Shown here: piece by piece, positions 9,098 through 18,738 of the stretch
Numbering within the stretch: position 1 is the first letter of the stretch
Layout: each line of letters begins with the position of its first letter
Source: Palleronia abyssalis
Lineage (GTDB): Bacteria > Pseudomonadota > Alphaproteobacteria > Rhodobacterales > Rhodobacteraceae
DNA length: 64,000 nt
Direction of reading: 5' to 3'
Assembly: GCF_900302445.1 (NCBI RefSeq)
Contig: NZ_ONZF01000004.1
Coordinates: forward strand, 292,212 to 356,211
The notes under the pieces: model-generated
Told to the model about the DNA's origin: nothing
The model's input: the letters and a program-made list of their open reading frames with translations, nothing else
Database searches by the model: none
Program-made: the position numbers and the translations under genes

Positions 9098-11338
9098 ATG
9101 ACAGACACCAAGCGACCCGAGGATGACATCGCCATCGCCGATGGTGTCGACGACGAAGCGATCGAAAGCAATCGACGCATCTTCGAAGGCTGGCGCTTTT
9201 ATACGATCAGCGGGTTCGCCGCGATCTATGCGGCGTTCCACATGGCCGCGCTGAACGGTCTGTCGATCGAAGGGATGACCGGGATCGAGCTGCCCTTTCT
9301 TCCAACCTTCCCGATGGAGACGTGGAACTTCCGGATCGTCCACGTCGCAGGGTCCTTGATGCTGGGCTTCCTGCTGTTCGCCTCCTTCCAGTTCGACGAC
9401 GACAAGGACGAGGTGACGGAGACACCCCTTCTGGGATATCTCAGCCTTGTGCTGATGGTCCCTGCGCTGGTGTCCTTGGGCGCGGCCATCTATTTCGCCG
9501 TCCAGATTTCCGGCGGAGTCAGCTGGAACGGAATGGACCCCGGCATCCGGTTCAACGAGATCTGGCTTTATGGCGTCCCGCTGATGATCGCGACCGTCGG
9601 CGGCATCGTGCTTGGCTGGATGCATCGTCGCCATCGCGGCGGCTTTGCGGCCCCCGATTTCGTTCTGGGTGTCTGCTCGGTTGCTGTGGCGACGTACCTT
9701 GTCACGATCTACGGCACTCTCATGCGGAATTCGACCGGGACGCCATTCGCCCCCATCGGCATCTCAATCGCCGCCGTTGCCGGCACGCTTCTGATCATGG
9801 AACTGACGCGCCGGGTCACGGGCCTTGCGCTGATCATCATCGCCGGGATATTCCTGCTTTACGTGTTCACCGGGCAATACCTGCCGGGGTTTTTGAACTC
9901 GCCCGCCATCTCGTGGGAGCGGTTCTTCAGCCAAGTCTATACCGACGCCGGCATTCTAGGCCCGACGACCGCCGTTTCATCGACTTACATCATCCTGTTT
10001 ATCATCTTTGCCGCGTTTCTTCAGGCGTCCAAGGTTGGGGACTACTTCGTGAACTTCGCCTTCGCGGCAGCTGGACGGTCACGCGGCGGGCCAGCCAAGG
10101 TCGCGATCTTCGCGAGCGGTTTGATGGGCATGATCAACGGGACCTCTGCGGGCAACGTGGTCGCTACCGGGTCGCTGACGATCCCCCTGATGAAGAAGGT
10201 CGGGTACAAGCGGAATACTTCCGGCGCGGTCGAGGCAGCGGCGTCTACGGGCGGGCAGATCATGCCCCCGATCATGGGCGCCGGCGCGTTCATCATGGCC
10301 GAAATTACCGGGATTCCCTATACCGACATCGCTGTCGCCGCCATCATTCCAGCCGCGCTGTACTTCATCTCGGTGTACTTCATGGTCGATTTCGAGGCGG
10401 CCAAGCTGGGGATGCGGGGCATGAGCTCGGACGAGCTGCCCAAGCTGAAGGCGCTTGCCAAGCGGGTGTTCCTGTTCCTGCCCATCGTAATCCTGATCTA
10501 TGCCCTGTTCGCGGGGTATTCCGTGATCCGCGCCGGCACCCTTGCGACGATATCCGCTGCCGTCGTCAGCTGGCTTACGCCTTACCGCATGGGGCCGCGA
10601 TCGACCTGGAAAGCGTTCGAGATTGCAGGCATCATGTCCATCCAGATCATCGCGGTCTGTGCGTGCGCGGGGATCATTGTCGGCGTCATCTCTCTGACGG
10701 GTGTCGGTGCGAGATTCTCGAACGTGCTTCTGGGTCTTGCGGGGGTCAGCCAGCTTCTGGCGCTGTTCTTCGCCATGTGCATCGCGATCCTTTTGGGGAT
10801 GGGCATGCCTACGACCGCAGCCTACGCGGTTGCCGCGTCGGTCGTCGCACCGGGTCTCGTGAACCTGGGCATCCCCACCCTGACGGCGCATTTCTTCGTC
10901 TTCTACTTTGCGGTCCTGTCGGCCATCACTCCACCAGTTGCATTGGCCTCCTACGCCGCTGCAGGGATTTCTGGGGCGAACCCGATGGAGACCTCGGTGA
11001 CGTCCTTCAAGATCGGGATCGCCGCGTTCATCGTGCCGTTCATGTTCTTCTACAACGGCGCACTCCTCATGGAGGGTACGTGGTTCGAGGTGGCCCGAGC
11101 CGGCCTGACGGCGATTGTCGGCGTGTTCTTCCTATCGTCCGGTGTTCAGGGTTGGTTCCTGGGCAGCCGATCCGCATGGTTCATCCGCGTAGCCTGCGTG
11201 GTGGCAGCGCTCTTCATGATCGAAGGCGGACTTCTGACAGACCTGCTAGGTCTCGGCATCGCGGCGGCCGGCTTCCTGATCCAAAAAATCGCCCGCCCCG
11301 ATCCCGATACGCCACTTGTCGTGAAGGGAGCCGATTGA
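9098..11338 (+). CDS. TRAP transporter permease, fused 4TM/12TM
   Basis: A 746-aa integral membrane protein in which the small (DctQ-like) and large (DctM-like) TRAP subunits are fused, the normal arrangement for TAXI systems. Roughly 16-18 hydrophobic stretches are visible. The DctM signature region is GLMGMINGTSAGNVVATGSLTIPLMKK in the middle, with AASTGGQIMPPIMGAGAF just after and GMGMPTTAAYAVAA towards the end. The ATG at 9098 follows AGGGGGA; an upstream TTG at 9068 is less likely. It pairs with the TAXI receptor upstream for Na+- or H+-driven solute uptake. Confidence 0.94.
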   Translation: MTDTKRPEDDIAIADGVDDEAIESNRRIFEGWRFYTISGFAAIYAAFHMAALNGLSIEGMTGIELPFLPTFPMETWNFRIVHVAGSLMLGFLLFASFQFDDDKDEVTETPLLGYLSLVLMVPALVSLGAAIYFAVQISGGVSWNGMDPGIRFNEIWLYGVPLMIATVGGIVLGWMHRRHRGGFAAPDFVLGVCSVAVATYLVTIYGTLMRNSTGTPFAPIGISIAAVAGTLLIMELTRRVTGLALIIIAGIFLLYVFTGQYLPGFLNSPAISWERFFSQVYTDAGILGPTTAVSSTYIILFIIFAAFLQASKVGDYFVNFAFAAAGRSRGGPAKVAIFASGLMGMINGTSAGNVVATGSLTIPLMKKVGYKRNTSGAVEAAASTGGQIMPPIMGAGAFIMAEITGIPYTDIAVAAIIPAALYFISVYFMVDFEAAKLGMRGMSSDELPKLKALAKRVFLFLPIVILIYALFAGYSVIRAGTLATISAAVVSWLTPYRMGPRSTWKAFEIAGIMSIQIIAVCACAGIIVGVISLTGVGARFSNVLLGLAGVSQLLALFFAMCIAILLGMGMPTTAAYAVAASVVAPGLVNLGIPTLTAHFFVFYFAVLSAITPPVALASYAAAGISGANPMETSVTSFKIGIAAFIVPFMFFYNGALLMEGTWFEVARAGLTAIVGVFFLSSGVQGWFLGSRSAWFIRVACVVAALFMIEGGLLTDLLGLGIAAAGFLIQKIARPDPDTPLVVKGAD

Positions 11339-11671
11339 GCTCCATGTGATTGCCAGAGTTCTGTCGAACTCTCTGACGAGAAAGAAGAATATGCCCATTT
11401 GTTCGCCCTGCTTGCCCGCGCACGTCGTTCGTTCGGGCAAAGGTGTCCCGTGCCGGAAGGGCCTGCGCGTCCAGATCGCAACGACATTTTCCGATCTCTG
11501 CAAGCTTCAGGGGCGAGCCGGGTCAGGTGGCCGGGGACGCCTAAATCCCGCGAAGCGGATCTGAACTGCCCCAACCGGGCAGAGCAGAAACGGCCCCTGG
11601 CTTTCGTTTACTCAATATTTCGAATCCCGTTCTATCCCCGTTCCGAAGCCCATTCGAACGAGAGCGCGATC
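11339..11671. other. Gap between TRAP permease and chemoreceptor, with a hairpin
   Basis: No gene is supported in this 333-base interval. A perfect 7-bp hairpin (AGAGTTC-TGTC-GAACTCT) at 11355-11372 lies 16 bases after the TRAP stop and may end that transcript, although no T tract follows. The frame of the chemoreceptor is open through much of the gap, but the translation there is not protein-like. Confidence 0.5.
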
Positions 11672-13450
11672 ATGAGACGTCTATCTTTTCTTCACTCGAT
11701 AAAATCCAAGGTACTTGCTCTCGTTATCGGAGCCAGTGTCGGGACCGCGGCCATTCTGCTCGTCCAGCAGGTCTACACGGAGGCCAAGGTCAGCACGGCA
11801 CAGGAGCTGGAGCGAAGCTTGGAAACAGCTGCCGCGCTCGTGGACCTCAGCGTGCCCGACATCACCGTGGATTGGGCCGCGAACGGGGGCCTACAAAGCA
11901 TTACGTGGGCCGGGAAACCCTCGTTCGAAGACCACTCTCTCATCGACCTCGTCGGCGAAGTTACCGGGGAAACCGCGACCATTTTTGTTTTCGATGAAAC
12001 GCAGGGCGAGTTCGTCAGGCGTACGACGAACATCATCAAGCCAGATGGAGAACGCGCCGTCGGCACAGTCCTCGGCGTCGGCGGGGCCGTGCATCCGGTA
12101 GTTTCAGCGGGTACGACATTCCGTGGCCAAGCTGAAATCCTGGGCAAAGATTACTATACGGTTTACTATCCGATCCGGAACGCAGCGGGCAATGTGGACG
12201 GCATCCTCTACGTCGGGGTCACAAAAAGCGACCTCGTTTCGAACTGGATGTCGTTCGCGCTCCGGTCTGCCCTGTTCGCGCTGGTCCCCATCCTGCTTTC
12301 GCTGGGCGCGGCCGTTCTGTTCGTGCGTTATCTGGGACGGTCACTTGAAAAGGCGGTCGACGTCGTTCGCAGTGTCTCACGGGGCAATCTAAATGCTGAT
12401 GCGATAAGCCGCAGTCGGGACGAAATCGGCATGCTGCTTTCGGCAATGCGCATAATGATTGAAGATCTCAAAGGCATGAGCCACGCGGCAGAAGGTATCG
12501 CGAAAGGCGACCTCGACGTCGAAGTCGTGCCACGATCCCAGGAGGACAGACTTGGCATCGCGCTTCGCGACATGGTGGTTCGCCTCCGCAGCGTCATTTC
12601 GAAGGCTTCTTCCAGCGCAGCCTATGTAGCCGACAGCGCCTCGGACATGAACCAGACGGCAACCCAGCTGTCGGCCGGCTCAAACCAGCAGGCCTCAGCG
12701 GTGCAGGAAGCGTCGGCGTCGGTCGAAGAGATGACTGCGAACATTCGCCAGAATGCCGACAATGCCAGCCAGACCGAAAAGATCGCCAACCATTCCTCAG
12801 AAGAAGCCAAGCGCTCCGGCGAAGTCGTGGGCAACGCGGTTCAGGCCATGAAAACGATCGCGGAACGGATCAACATCATTCAGGAGATTGCACGGCAAAC
12901 CGATCTTCTAGCTCTCAATGCCGCAGTAGAAGCCGCGCGTGCCGGTACACACGGCAAGGGCTTTGCAGTCGTAGCCTCAGAGGTCCGCAAACTGGCCGAA
13001 CGCAGCCAACAGGCTGCGGCCGAGATCAGAACGCTATCCGCAGAAACCCTGGATCTGTCAGGTGAGGCTGGCCGTATGCTGGATTCCCTGGTGCCGAACA
13101 TTCAACGCACCGCGGATCTTGTATCCGAGATTTCCGCCTCTACGCGTGAGCAGAACATCGGGGCTGAACAGATCAATCAGGCCATCCGCGAACTTGATAC
13201 TGTCATCCAACAAAACGCTGCAGCTGCAGAACAGTCCGCAAGTACCAGCCAAGAACTAGCGTCACATTCCTCGGAACTAACGGGGGTCATTTCCTACTTC
13301 CGAATGAACGCCGAAACCCGACCGAACGATGTTCCGGCTTCACCAACGTCCTACATCGAACGGACCGACGAGGGAGCAATGGTCGAAGCAGTCGCCGCGG
13401 ATGCCGCTGCGGATTTTTCCCAACCCAATAGTTTGCGCGAAGCGAGTTGA
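11672..13450 (+). CDS. Methyl-accepting chemotaxis protein with periplasmic Cache-like domain
   Basis: A 592-aa inner-membrane chemoreceptor. A first membrane helix (about residues 11-31) and a second (about 200-222) bracket a periplasmic sensor of about 165 residues that resembles the single Cache fold ([19 protein letters not shown], near its end). A HAMP-like region follows, then a long cytoplasmic coiled coil. The hyperconserved hairpin tip is [20 protein letters not shown]. No C-terminal CheR-binding pentapeptide is seen. The ligand is unknown; the neighbouring TRAP transporter hints at a shared substrate. The ATG at 11672 is chosen because the first membrane helix follows directly; its ribosome site (GAGAG) is weak. 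Confidence 0.93.
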   Translation: MRRLSFLHSIKSKVLALVIGASVGTAAILLVQQVYTEAKVSTAQELERSLETAAALVDLSVPDITVDWAANGGLQSITWAGKPSFEDHSLIDLVGEVTGETATIFVFDETQGEFVRRTTNIIKPDGERAVGTVLGVGGAVHPVVSAGTTFRGQAEILGKDYYTVYYPIRNAAGNVDGILYVGVTKSDLVSNWMSFALRSALFALVPILLSLGAAVLFVRYLGRSLEKAVDVVRSVSRGNLNADAISRSRDEIGMLLSAMRIMIEDLKGMSHAAEGIAKGDLDVEVVPRSQEDRLGIALRDMVVRLRSVISKASSSAAYVADSASDMNQTATQLSAGSNQQASAVQEASASVEEMTANIRQNADNASQTEKIANHSSEEAKRSGEVVGNAVQAMKTIAERINIIQEIARQTDLLALNAAVEAARAGTHGKGFAVVASEVRKLAERSQQAAAEIRTLSAETLDLSGEAGRMLDSLVPNIQRTADLVSEISASTREQNIGAEQINQAIRELDTVIQQNAAAAEQSASTSQELASHSSELTGVISYFRMNAETRPNDVPASPTSYIERTDEGAMVEAVAADAAADFSQPNSLREAS

Positions 13451-13675
13451 CGGGCACTATTGCCTGAACCGCCTGAAGGCCGGACATCCACGTTCCGCGA
13501 AGTGATCCGCAACGGGGATGCAGAAGCCGGTACACCGGTTGAGGATAACGATACGGACTTGGTGTTCGGCGGCTTGTTTGTCAAAGTCACGGACCATGTG
13601 CTTCTGATCGAGCAGCATCGTGCAGGACATCCACTGGTCGGCGGGGCATTGCTGAGCAATGCCCCTAGGGGCTTG
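13451..13675. other. Debris between chemoreceptor and IS256 element, with a strong hairpin
   Basis: No intact gene is present. The minus strand holds a short unrecognised coding-like stretch (about 55 residues, with QAAEHQVRIVILNR) that may be the end of a lost gene. At 13643-13665 there is a perfect 10-bp stem with a three-base loop (GGGGCATTGC-TGA-GCAATGCCCC), abutting the 12-bp palindrome GCCCCTAGGGGC (13661-13672). These lie just outside the apparent IS256 end. Confidence 0.4.
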
Positions 13676-14955
13676 GGGAGTGTCCTGAACTTTGTGTATC
13701 CGGCCCGGTCCATGCGGTTTGGGATACTCAAGCGTCGAAGCGCTCGCCGAACATTATGGCGAATTGATTGCGGGCCGCAAACCATTCCCTGACATTTCGA
13801 CCGTCCTTCTCGAAGTTGCGGATCGCGAGATAGATCAGCTTGGTCGCGGCCTCGTCGGCGGGGAAGGAACCCCGCGCCTTGATCGATTTTCGGATCACGC
13901 GGTTCAGGCTCTCGATGGCATTCGTCGTGTAGATGATCTTGCGGATCGCCGGGTCGAATCCGAAAAACGGGATCACTTCCTGCCAGGCCCTGCGCCAGGC
14001 CGGGGCTATGGACGCGTATTTCCCGGCCCACTTTTCCTCGAAGGCATCGAGCTCGGCCTCGGCGAGATCGGCGGTCGGGGCGCTGTAAATCCGTCGCAGA
14101 TCGGCGGCCACGACCTTGCGGTCCTTCCAGGAACAGAAATTCAAGGAATGGCGCACCAGATGCACGATGCAGGTCTGAACCATGGCGTCCGGGAAGGCCG
14201 CAGTGATGGCCTCGGGGAAGCCCTTGAGCCCGTCGACGACCGCAATCAGGATGTCCTGCGTGCCCCGGTTCTTCAGCTCGTTCATCACCGAGAGCCAGAA
14301 CTTGGCGCCCTCGTTCTCGGCGATCCACAGGCCCAGAACCTCACGCTGGCCGTCTCGGGTGACGCCGAGGGCGACATAAACGGCCTTGTTCTTCACCGTC
14401 CGGCTGTCGGCATCGCGGATCTTCACCCGCAGAGCGTCGAAGATCACGATCGGATACATCCTCTCCAGCGCCCGGCTCTGCCATTCCCGGACCTCGTCCA
14501 GAACGGCGTCGGTGACGCGGCTGATCAGGTCGGGCGAGACCTTCAGGCCACAGAGATCCAGCAGATGGGCCTGGATGTCCCGGACCGTCAGCCCGGCCGC
14601 GTAGAGGCCGACGATCTTGTCATCCATCCCGTCGATCCGGGTCTGGCCCTTCTTCACCAGCTCCGGCTCGAAGCTGCTGTCGCGGTCGCGGGGCACAGCC
14701 AGCGGCAGTTCGCCGTCCTGCCCCTTCAGCACCTTGGTCGACGTGCCATTCCGGCGGTTGCTCTGACCCGGAGGCGCTTCCTTGCCATCCTCATAGCCAA
14801 GGTGCGCCGTCAGCTCGGCGCCCAGCATTCGCTCCATGAGCCTAATCTTCAGCTCTTTCATCAGCCCGGTGTCGCCGAGCAAGTCCTCAGGGCGCTCTAC
14901 GCCCTTCAGCAGTTCGTCCAGAAGTTCCTTGGAAATCGTCATGCATGCTCCCTTT
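13676..14955 (-). mobile_element. IS256-family insertion element, probably truncated at its transposase-start end
   Basis: The element carries one transposase gene. On the low-coordinate side there are about 50 bases beyond the transposase stop, including GAACTTTGTGT, which resembles IS256-family ends. On the other side the interrupted ABC gene resumes within about 15 bases of the transposase start codon, so the usual terminal inverted repeat is missing there. The ABC gene does not continue on the far side, so an adjacent deletion is likely. Boundaries are approximate. Confidence 0.6.
13728..14942 (-). CDS. IS256-family transposase
   Basis: A 404-aa mutator-type DDE transposase of normal family length, catalysing transposition of its own element. 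Recognisable landmarks are the N-terminal MTISKELLDELLKG, the LTAHLGYE motif, the catalytic Asp in YPIVIFDALRVKIRD, the second Asp in DILIAVVDGLKGFPEAI and the glutamate region YTTNAIESLNRVIRK near the C-terminus. All look intact. Its ATG overlaps the TGA that closes the truncated ABC-ATPase frame (ATGA), so any translation would be coupled to that remnant. Confidence 0.93.
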   Translation of the reverse strand: MTISKELLDELLKGVERPEDLLGDTGLMKELKIRLMERMLGAELTAHLGYEDGKEAPPGQSNRRNGTSTKVLKGQDGELPLAVPRDRDSSFEPELVKKGQTRIDGMDDKIVGLYAAGLTVRDIQAHLLDLCGLKVSPDLISRVTDAVLDEVREWQSRALERMYPIVIFDALRVKIRDADSRTVKNKAVYVALGVTRDGQREVLGLWIAENEGAKFWLSVMNELKNRGTQDILIAVVDGLKGFPEAITAAFPDAMVQTCIVHLVRHSLNFCSWKDRKVVAADLRRIYSAPTADLAEAELDAFEEKWAGKYASIAPAWRRAWQEVIPFFGFDPAIRKIIYTTNAIESLNRVIRKSIKARGSFPADEAATKLIYLAIRNFEKDGRNVREWFAARNQFAIMFGERFDA

Positions 14956-15356
14956 GGCGAGCTTGCTCCCATACGGCCGTTTTCGAGACATTGGCATGCA
15001 CGCGCACCGCCATGGCCATCTGGTCGCCCACCCGTAGAACCGGATTGAGGGTCATCATCGGATCCAGAAAGACCATGGCCAGTTTGCGACCGAGCATCCG
15101 GCGTTGGGCCTCGGGTGACATGCGGCGCATATCCTCGCCTTCGACCAGCACGGAACCGGCGGAAATTTTTGTCCGGCGGGTCGATCAGACCCATCACGGA
15201 AAAGCCCGTGACGCTCTTGCCTGATCCACTTTCCCCGACGAGGCCGAGGATACGCCCCGGACCGACCGAAAAGCTCACGTCGTTCACTGCGGTGACGTGG
15301 CCCGTTCGGGTCACGAAGCGGGTGGTCAGATACTGGACGTCCAGCGCGGCGGTCAT
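14950..15356 (-). pseudogene. Dipeptide/glutathione-type ABC transporter ATPase, truncated and frameshifted
   Basis: This is the N-terminal part of a DppD/OppD-like ATPase: DVQYLTTRFVTRTGHVTAVNDVSF, then Walker A GESGSGKS. The frame breaks at an A/T homopolymer (15166-15170), where one extra base seems to be present. It continues in another frame as EGEDMRRMSPEAQRRML and MVFLDPMMTLNPV. The Q-loop glutamine (MVFQDP in the family) is replaced by leucine. The gene stops where the IS256 element begins, leaving about a third of the protein. Its start overlaps the stop of the permease upstream (ATGA), as in intact operons of this type. Confidence 0.85.
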
Positions 15357-16308
15357 GGCGCATGCCTCGGATCGAGGACCGTGCGCACCTGGTCCCCGAC
15401 CAGATTAATGGCGACGACCGTGATCATCAGGAAGATCCCGGGGTAGATCGACAGCCGATAGCGGTCGGTATGGATGTACTTGAACCCGTTCGAGATCAGT
15501 GACCCAAGCGACGGTTCGGTCAGCGGCAGGCCCACGCCCAGAAAGGACAAAGTCGCCTCGAGCGCGATCGCGCTGGCCACCTGCACGGTGGCGACGACGA
15601 TCAGGGGCGGCATGCCGTTGGGCAGAAGATGGCGGAAGAGCACGCGTGAGGTAGGCAGCGGGGTGGACCGCGCCGCCTCGATATAATCCTTGCTGCGCTC
15701 CACGGTCGCCGCGCCATGGGTCGTCCGGGCGAAATAAGCGTATTGCGCCACGACGAGGGCGGCAATGATCTGCCCGACCCCCTGCCCCAGCACCGCCACC
15801 ATCACCAACGCCAACAGGATCGCCGGCATCGAGAGTTGCAGAGCCACGATGCGCATCAGCAAGCTTTCCAGCCGGCCCCGGAAATAGGCGGCTGTCAGTC
15901 CGACCGCGACCCCGATGGTCAGGGCCAACGCGCCCGCCGTCAGCCCGATGACGAAACTGGCCCTCGGGCCCTAAAAAATTGCCGACAGCATGTCCCGGCC
16001 CGCATTGTCCGTCCCCAGAATATGGACATAACCGCCCGAACCTTCGGTTCTTGGCCGCAGGAACGCATCAAGCCAATCAAGGGCCGCCATGTCGTACGGA
16101 TCCTGCGGCGCGACGAGCGGCGCGCCGAACGACAGAAGCAGCAGGCAGACGATGACCACCAGCGACAGGACGGCCACGGGCGACTGGCGGTAGTCCCCCA
16201 GAAGTTCCGCAGACGCTCGGCCCGGATCTCACGCGACGCGGCGGACGGGATGGCAAGCGTCTCTCCTGTCGTGGTCGCGGTGTCGCGGGGCGTGGCGGCG
16301 TCCGTCAT
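15353..16308 (-). pseudogene. DppC/GsiD-type ABC permease with frameshift and nonsense codon
   Basis: Homologous to the second permease of peptide/glutathione ABC importers. The N-terminus (MTDAATPRDTATTTGET) and the first membrane segment (VAVLSLVVIVCLLLLSFGAP) are in different frames. The break falls in a five-base C run at 16195-16199, where one base seems lost. A further in-frame TAG at 15971-15973 interrupts the expected IFYGARxS segment after GRDMLSAIF. The C-terminal part with the EAA loop (YIEAARSTPLP) is otherwise well preserved, so inactivation looks recent. Confidence 0.85.
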
Positions 16309-17100
16309 GCGCTGCCTCCCCTTAGGCGAACACGGGGGTCAAGACGCGCATAGACCAGATCCACGGTCAGGTTGATCAACACGAACAGGATCACGACCAG
16401 CACGAGGTACGACACCATTACCGGACGATCGAGTTGAAGAATTAAGTCGATGATCAGCTTGCCCACCCTCGGCCAGTTGAACAGGCTTTCGGTCACGACC
16501 GCGAAAGCCAGAGTCGATCCAAGCTCCAGCCCGAAGACGGTCACGATGGGGATCGAGATATTGCGCAGGATATGGCGGAACACGATTTGACGATCCGGCA
16601 GCCCTTGTGCCCGGGCGAACTTGACGTAGTCGGTGGACATTGCCTCGACCATTCCAGCGCGGGCCAGGCGGATCAGGAGGACCATCTTGAACAGCGACAG
16701 GTTGACCGCCGGCATGATCACGAGGCTTCAGCCCGCGCCAGTCGCCAGCGAGGTCTGGAACCACAGGACGGTTCCCAGATCGCCGCGCCCCCGGAGGGCA
16801 GCCAGCCGAACTGGACCGCGAAAGTCATGATGAGGAGCATCCCGATCCAGAAGGTCGGCACCGAGAATCCAAGGACAGACAAGGCCATGATCGCCCGCGC
16901 CCCGGCTGTTCCGGGCCGGTATCCGGAATAGAGGCCGGAGGGAATGCCGATGAGCGTTGCGATGCAGACCGAGACGAATACCAGTTCCAGCGTCGCCGGA
17001 AGGCGTGAAAAGACAAGGTCCGTAATGGGAATATTATAGACCATCAACGTGCCCAGATCCCCCTGCGCGACATTGCCGACGAAGGTCGCATATTGGCGCG
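16305..17100 (-). pseudogene. DppB/GsiC-type ABC permease, 5'-truncated and frameshifted
   Basis: The remnant starts within the conserved QGDLGTLMVYNIPITDLV region, so roughly 70-80 N-terminal residues are missing. The frame shifts in a G run at about 16791-16795 (after FGWLPSGG), and an in-frame stop occurs just before the IMPAVNLSLFKMVLL segment. The rest, including STDYVKFARAQGLPDRQIVFRHILRN (EAA-like loop) and the final LDPRVRLRGG, is typical of DppB. Its stop overlaps the start of the dppC-like gene (ATGA). At the truncated end it abuts a deacetylase fragment on the opposite strand. Confidence 0.82.
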
Positions 17101-17400
17101 ACCCCTACGAAATCGTCGCAGAGGGGCGGCCCACCGGGATCGTCGAACTTCCCGTCAAATGGATCCGCGATGACGCGGTCTACTTCATGAACCGGCAGGG
17201 CGCGCAACGGCCCTACACGCCGCCCGGCGATGTCCTCGACATCTTTATCCGCGAATTCGAAGGAGCGCGCGCCGAGAATGGCTTGTTCTGGTGACAGTGC
17301 ACCTGCATATCATCGGCTATCGCTCGCGGATCTTCATCCCCGAGACACTTCTGGCCCGGATCGCCACCCATGCCGAAATCGCCCGCCACTGCATGGTCAT
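17101..17400 (+). pseudogene. Polysaccharide deacetylase-family fragment (3' end)
   Basis: Reading from about 17101 the plus strand encodes WRDPYEIVAEGRPTGIVELP and NRQGAQRPYTPPGDVLDIF. After a one-base frame change at about 17288 it gives VTVHLHIIGYRSRIF and finally ATHAEIARHC. This order matches the C-terminal part of NodB-like polysaccharide deacetylases/allantoinase-like proteins. The N-terminal catalytic part is missing, and the stretch before ATHAEIARHC looks shortened. It runs into the ribosome site of the peptidase gene downstream. Confidence 0.7.
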
Positions 17401-17420
17401 GGCCGGGCCGAAAGGAAAAA

Positions 17421-18344
17421 ATGAGCTATTCCCTTGCCATTCATGGCGGTGCCGGCACAATTCTGAAATCCACCATGACACCGGACCGCGAGGCCCAATA
17501 TCGCGCCGCCCTGGCGCGCGCCCTGGAAGCCGGAGAGGTGGTCCTGCGCGACAACGGCGCGGCGCTCGACGCGGTGGTCGAGGCAGTCGCGGCGCTGGAA
17601 GACGAACCGCTGTTCAACGCGGGCCGTGGCGCCGTCTTCACCAGCGACGGCAAGCACGAGATGGACGCAGCCGTGATGGACGGACGCGACCGCCGCGCCG
17701 GTGCGGTCGCGGGGATCTTCGGCCCCCGGAACCCGATCCGCTTGGCGAGGGCCGTCATGGAGCGTACCGACCATGTTTGCCTGATCGGCCCCAATGCCCT
17801 GAAGATCGGCCACGACGCGGGCCTGCCCTTCGAGGACGAGACCTATTTCTTCACTCAGGCCCGATGGGATGCCCTGCAGGAAACGCTTGCGCTGCTGGCC
17901 CGTGGCGAGACGAACGACGACCCCGCCCGTCGGCACGGAACGGTCGGCGCGGTGGCGCGAGATGCCTCGGGCCATGTAGCCGCGGCGACCTCAACCGGGG
18001 GTATGACCGCCAAGGCGCCGGGACGCGTGGGCGACACACCGATGATCGGGGCGGGCACCTTCGCCGACGACGCGACCTGCGCAGTCTCGGGCACCGGCCA
18101 TGGCGAAATCTTCATCCGCTGGACCGCGGGTGCCGAGATTGCCGCCAGAATGCGTCATGGAGAGCAATCTCTTGAAGACGCCGCGCGCCATGTCGTAATG
18201 GAAGACCTAGGCCGCAACGATGGCTCGGGCGGGGTGATCGCCGTGGATCGCCACGGAAATCTTGCGCTGCCCTTCAATTGCGAAGGGATGTACCGGGCCG
18301 CCGTCCGATCGGGCGAGGATGCTAGGATCGAAATCTACCGCTGA
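17421..18344 (+). CDS. iaaA: Isoaspartyl peptidase / plant-type L-asparaginase
   Basis: A 307-aa Ntn-hydrolase that removes isoaspartyl residues from peptides and hydrolyses asparagine. The precursor self-cleaves before a threonine; the conserved site is visible as RRHGTVGAVA with nucleophile Thr174. The N-terminal LAIHGGAGT and FNAGRGAVF motifs and the C-terminal GTGHGEIFIR glycine-rich loop are all present. The ATG at 17421 follows AAAGGAAAAA. In E. coli the homologue lies with the gsiABCD glutathione importer genes. Here the adjacent gsi/dpp-like genes are all broken, leaving this as the only intact member of that neighbourhood. Confidence 0.93.
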   Translation: MSYSLAIHGGAGTILKSTMTPDREAQYRAALARALEAGEVVLRDNGAALDAVVEAVAALEDEPLFNAGRGAVFTSDGKHEMDAAVMDGRDRRAGAVAGIFGPRNPIRLARAVMERTDHVCLIGPNALKIGHDAGLPFEDETYFFTQARWDALQETLALLARGETNDDPARRHGTVGAVARDASGHVAAATSTGGMTAKAPGRVGDTPMIGAGTFADDATCAVSGTGHGEIFIRWTAGAEIAARMRHGEQSLEDAARHVVMEDLGRNDGSGGVIAVDRHGNLALPFNCEGMYRAAVRSGEDARIEIYR

Positions 18345-18738
18345 TTTCGCCCACGCATCTGGCGCCAGGACTCTCATCGATGCTTAGCCCCAAGGACCCA
18401 TTTGCCTAAGCCTTACGCGCGGAGATTACTGCTGATTTAAGCGGCGATCAAAATGACGTCCGCTACGCGATGAGACGCACGGCGACTTCGCTTGGCGGCC
18501 CGAACCCCTTGGGTCGAAACACAACGGAAACCAGCGAGCTAGTGATCGGCGTTCTGAGAGGCATACGATTCGCCCCAGCGGCGTGGTAGAACGACCCCGC
18601 AAAGGCAGTTCGCGGACGGGGAGCCAGGCGCACTATGGAAGGGCCGCCATACCACATTTGGCCCGAACAGTATCTTGCGGGAGATGCGCGGTATAGGAAT
18701 CGAGGCCGGCCATTCGCATGACCGGCCCTCACGCCGTT
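18345..18738. other. Intergenic region with a hairpin after xylD
   Basis: No gene is supported here. A stem of GGCCGG (18704-18709) and CCGGCC (18722-18727), with inner CAT/ATG pairing and a TCGC loop, lies 11 bases beyond the xylD stop on the minus strand. It may serve as that operon's terminator, although no T tract follows. The 89-codon open frame on the minus strand at 18463-18732 has no recognisable features. Confidence 0.4.

Noticed and set aside
9322..11349. A 675-codon plus-strand frame overlapping the TRAP permease
   Set aside because: It overlaps a clear membrane protein in another frame; the translation is Arg/His-rich nonsense.
13692..15224. A 510-codon plus-strand frame across the IS256 element
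   Set aside because: It is antisense to the intact transposase and has no protein-like features.
18463..18732. An 89-codon minus-strand frame after xylD
   Set aside because: No ribosome site, no family resemblance, and it contains the probable terminator hairpin.
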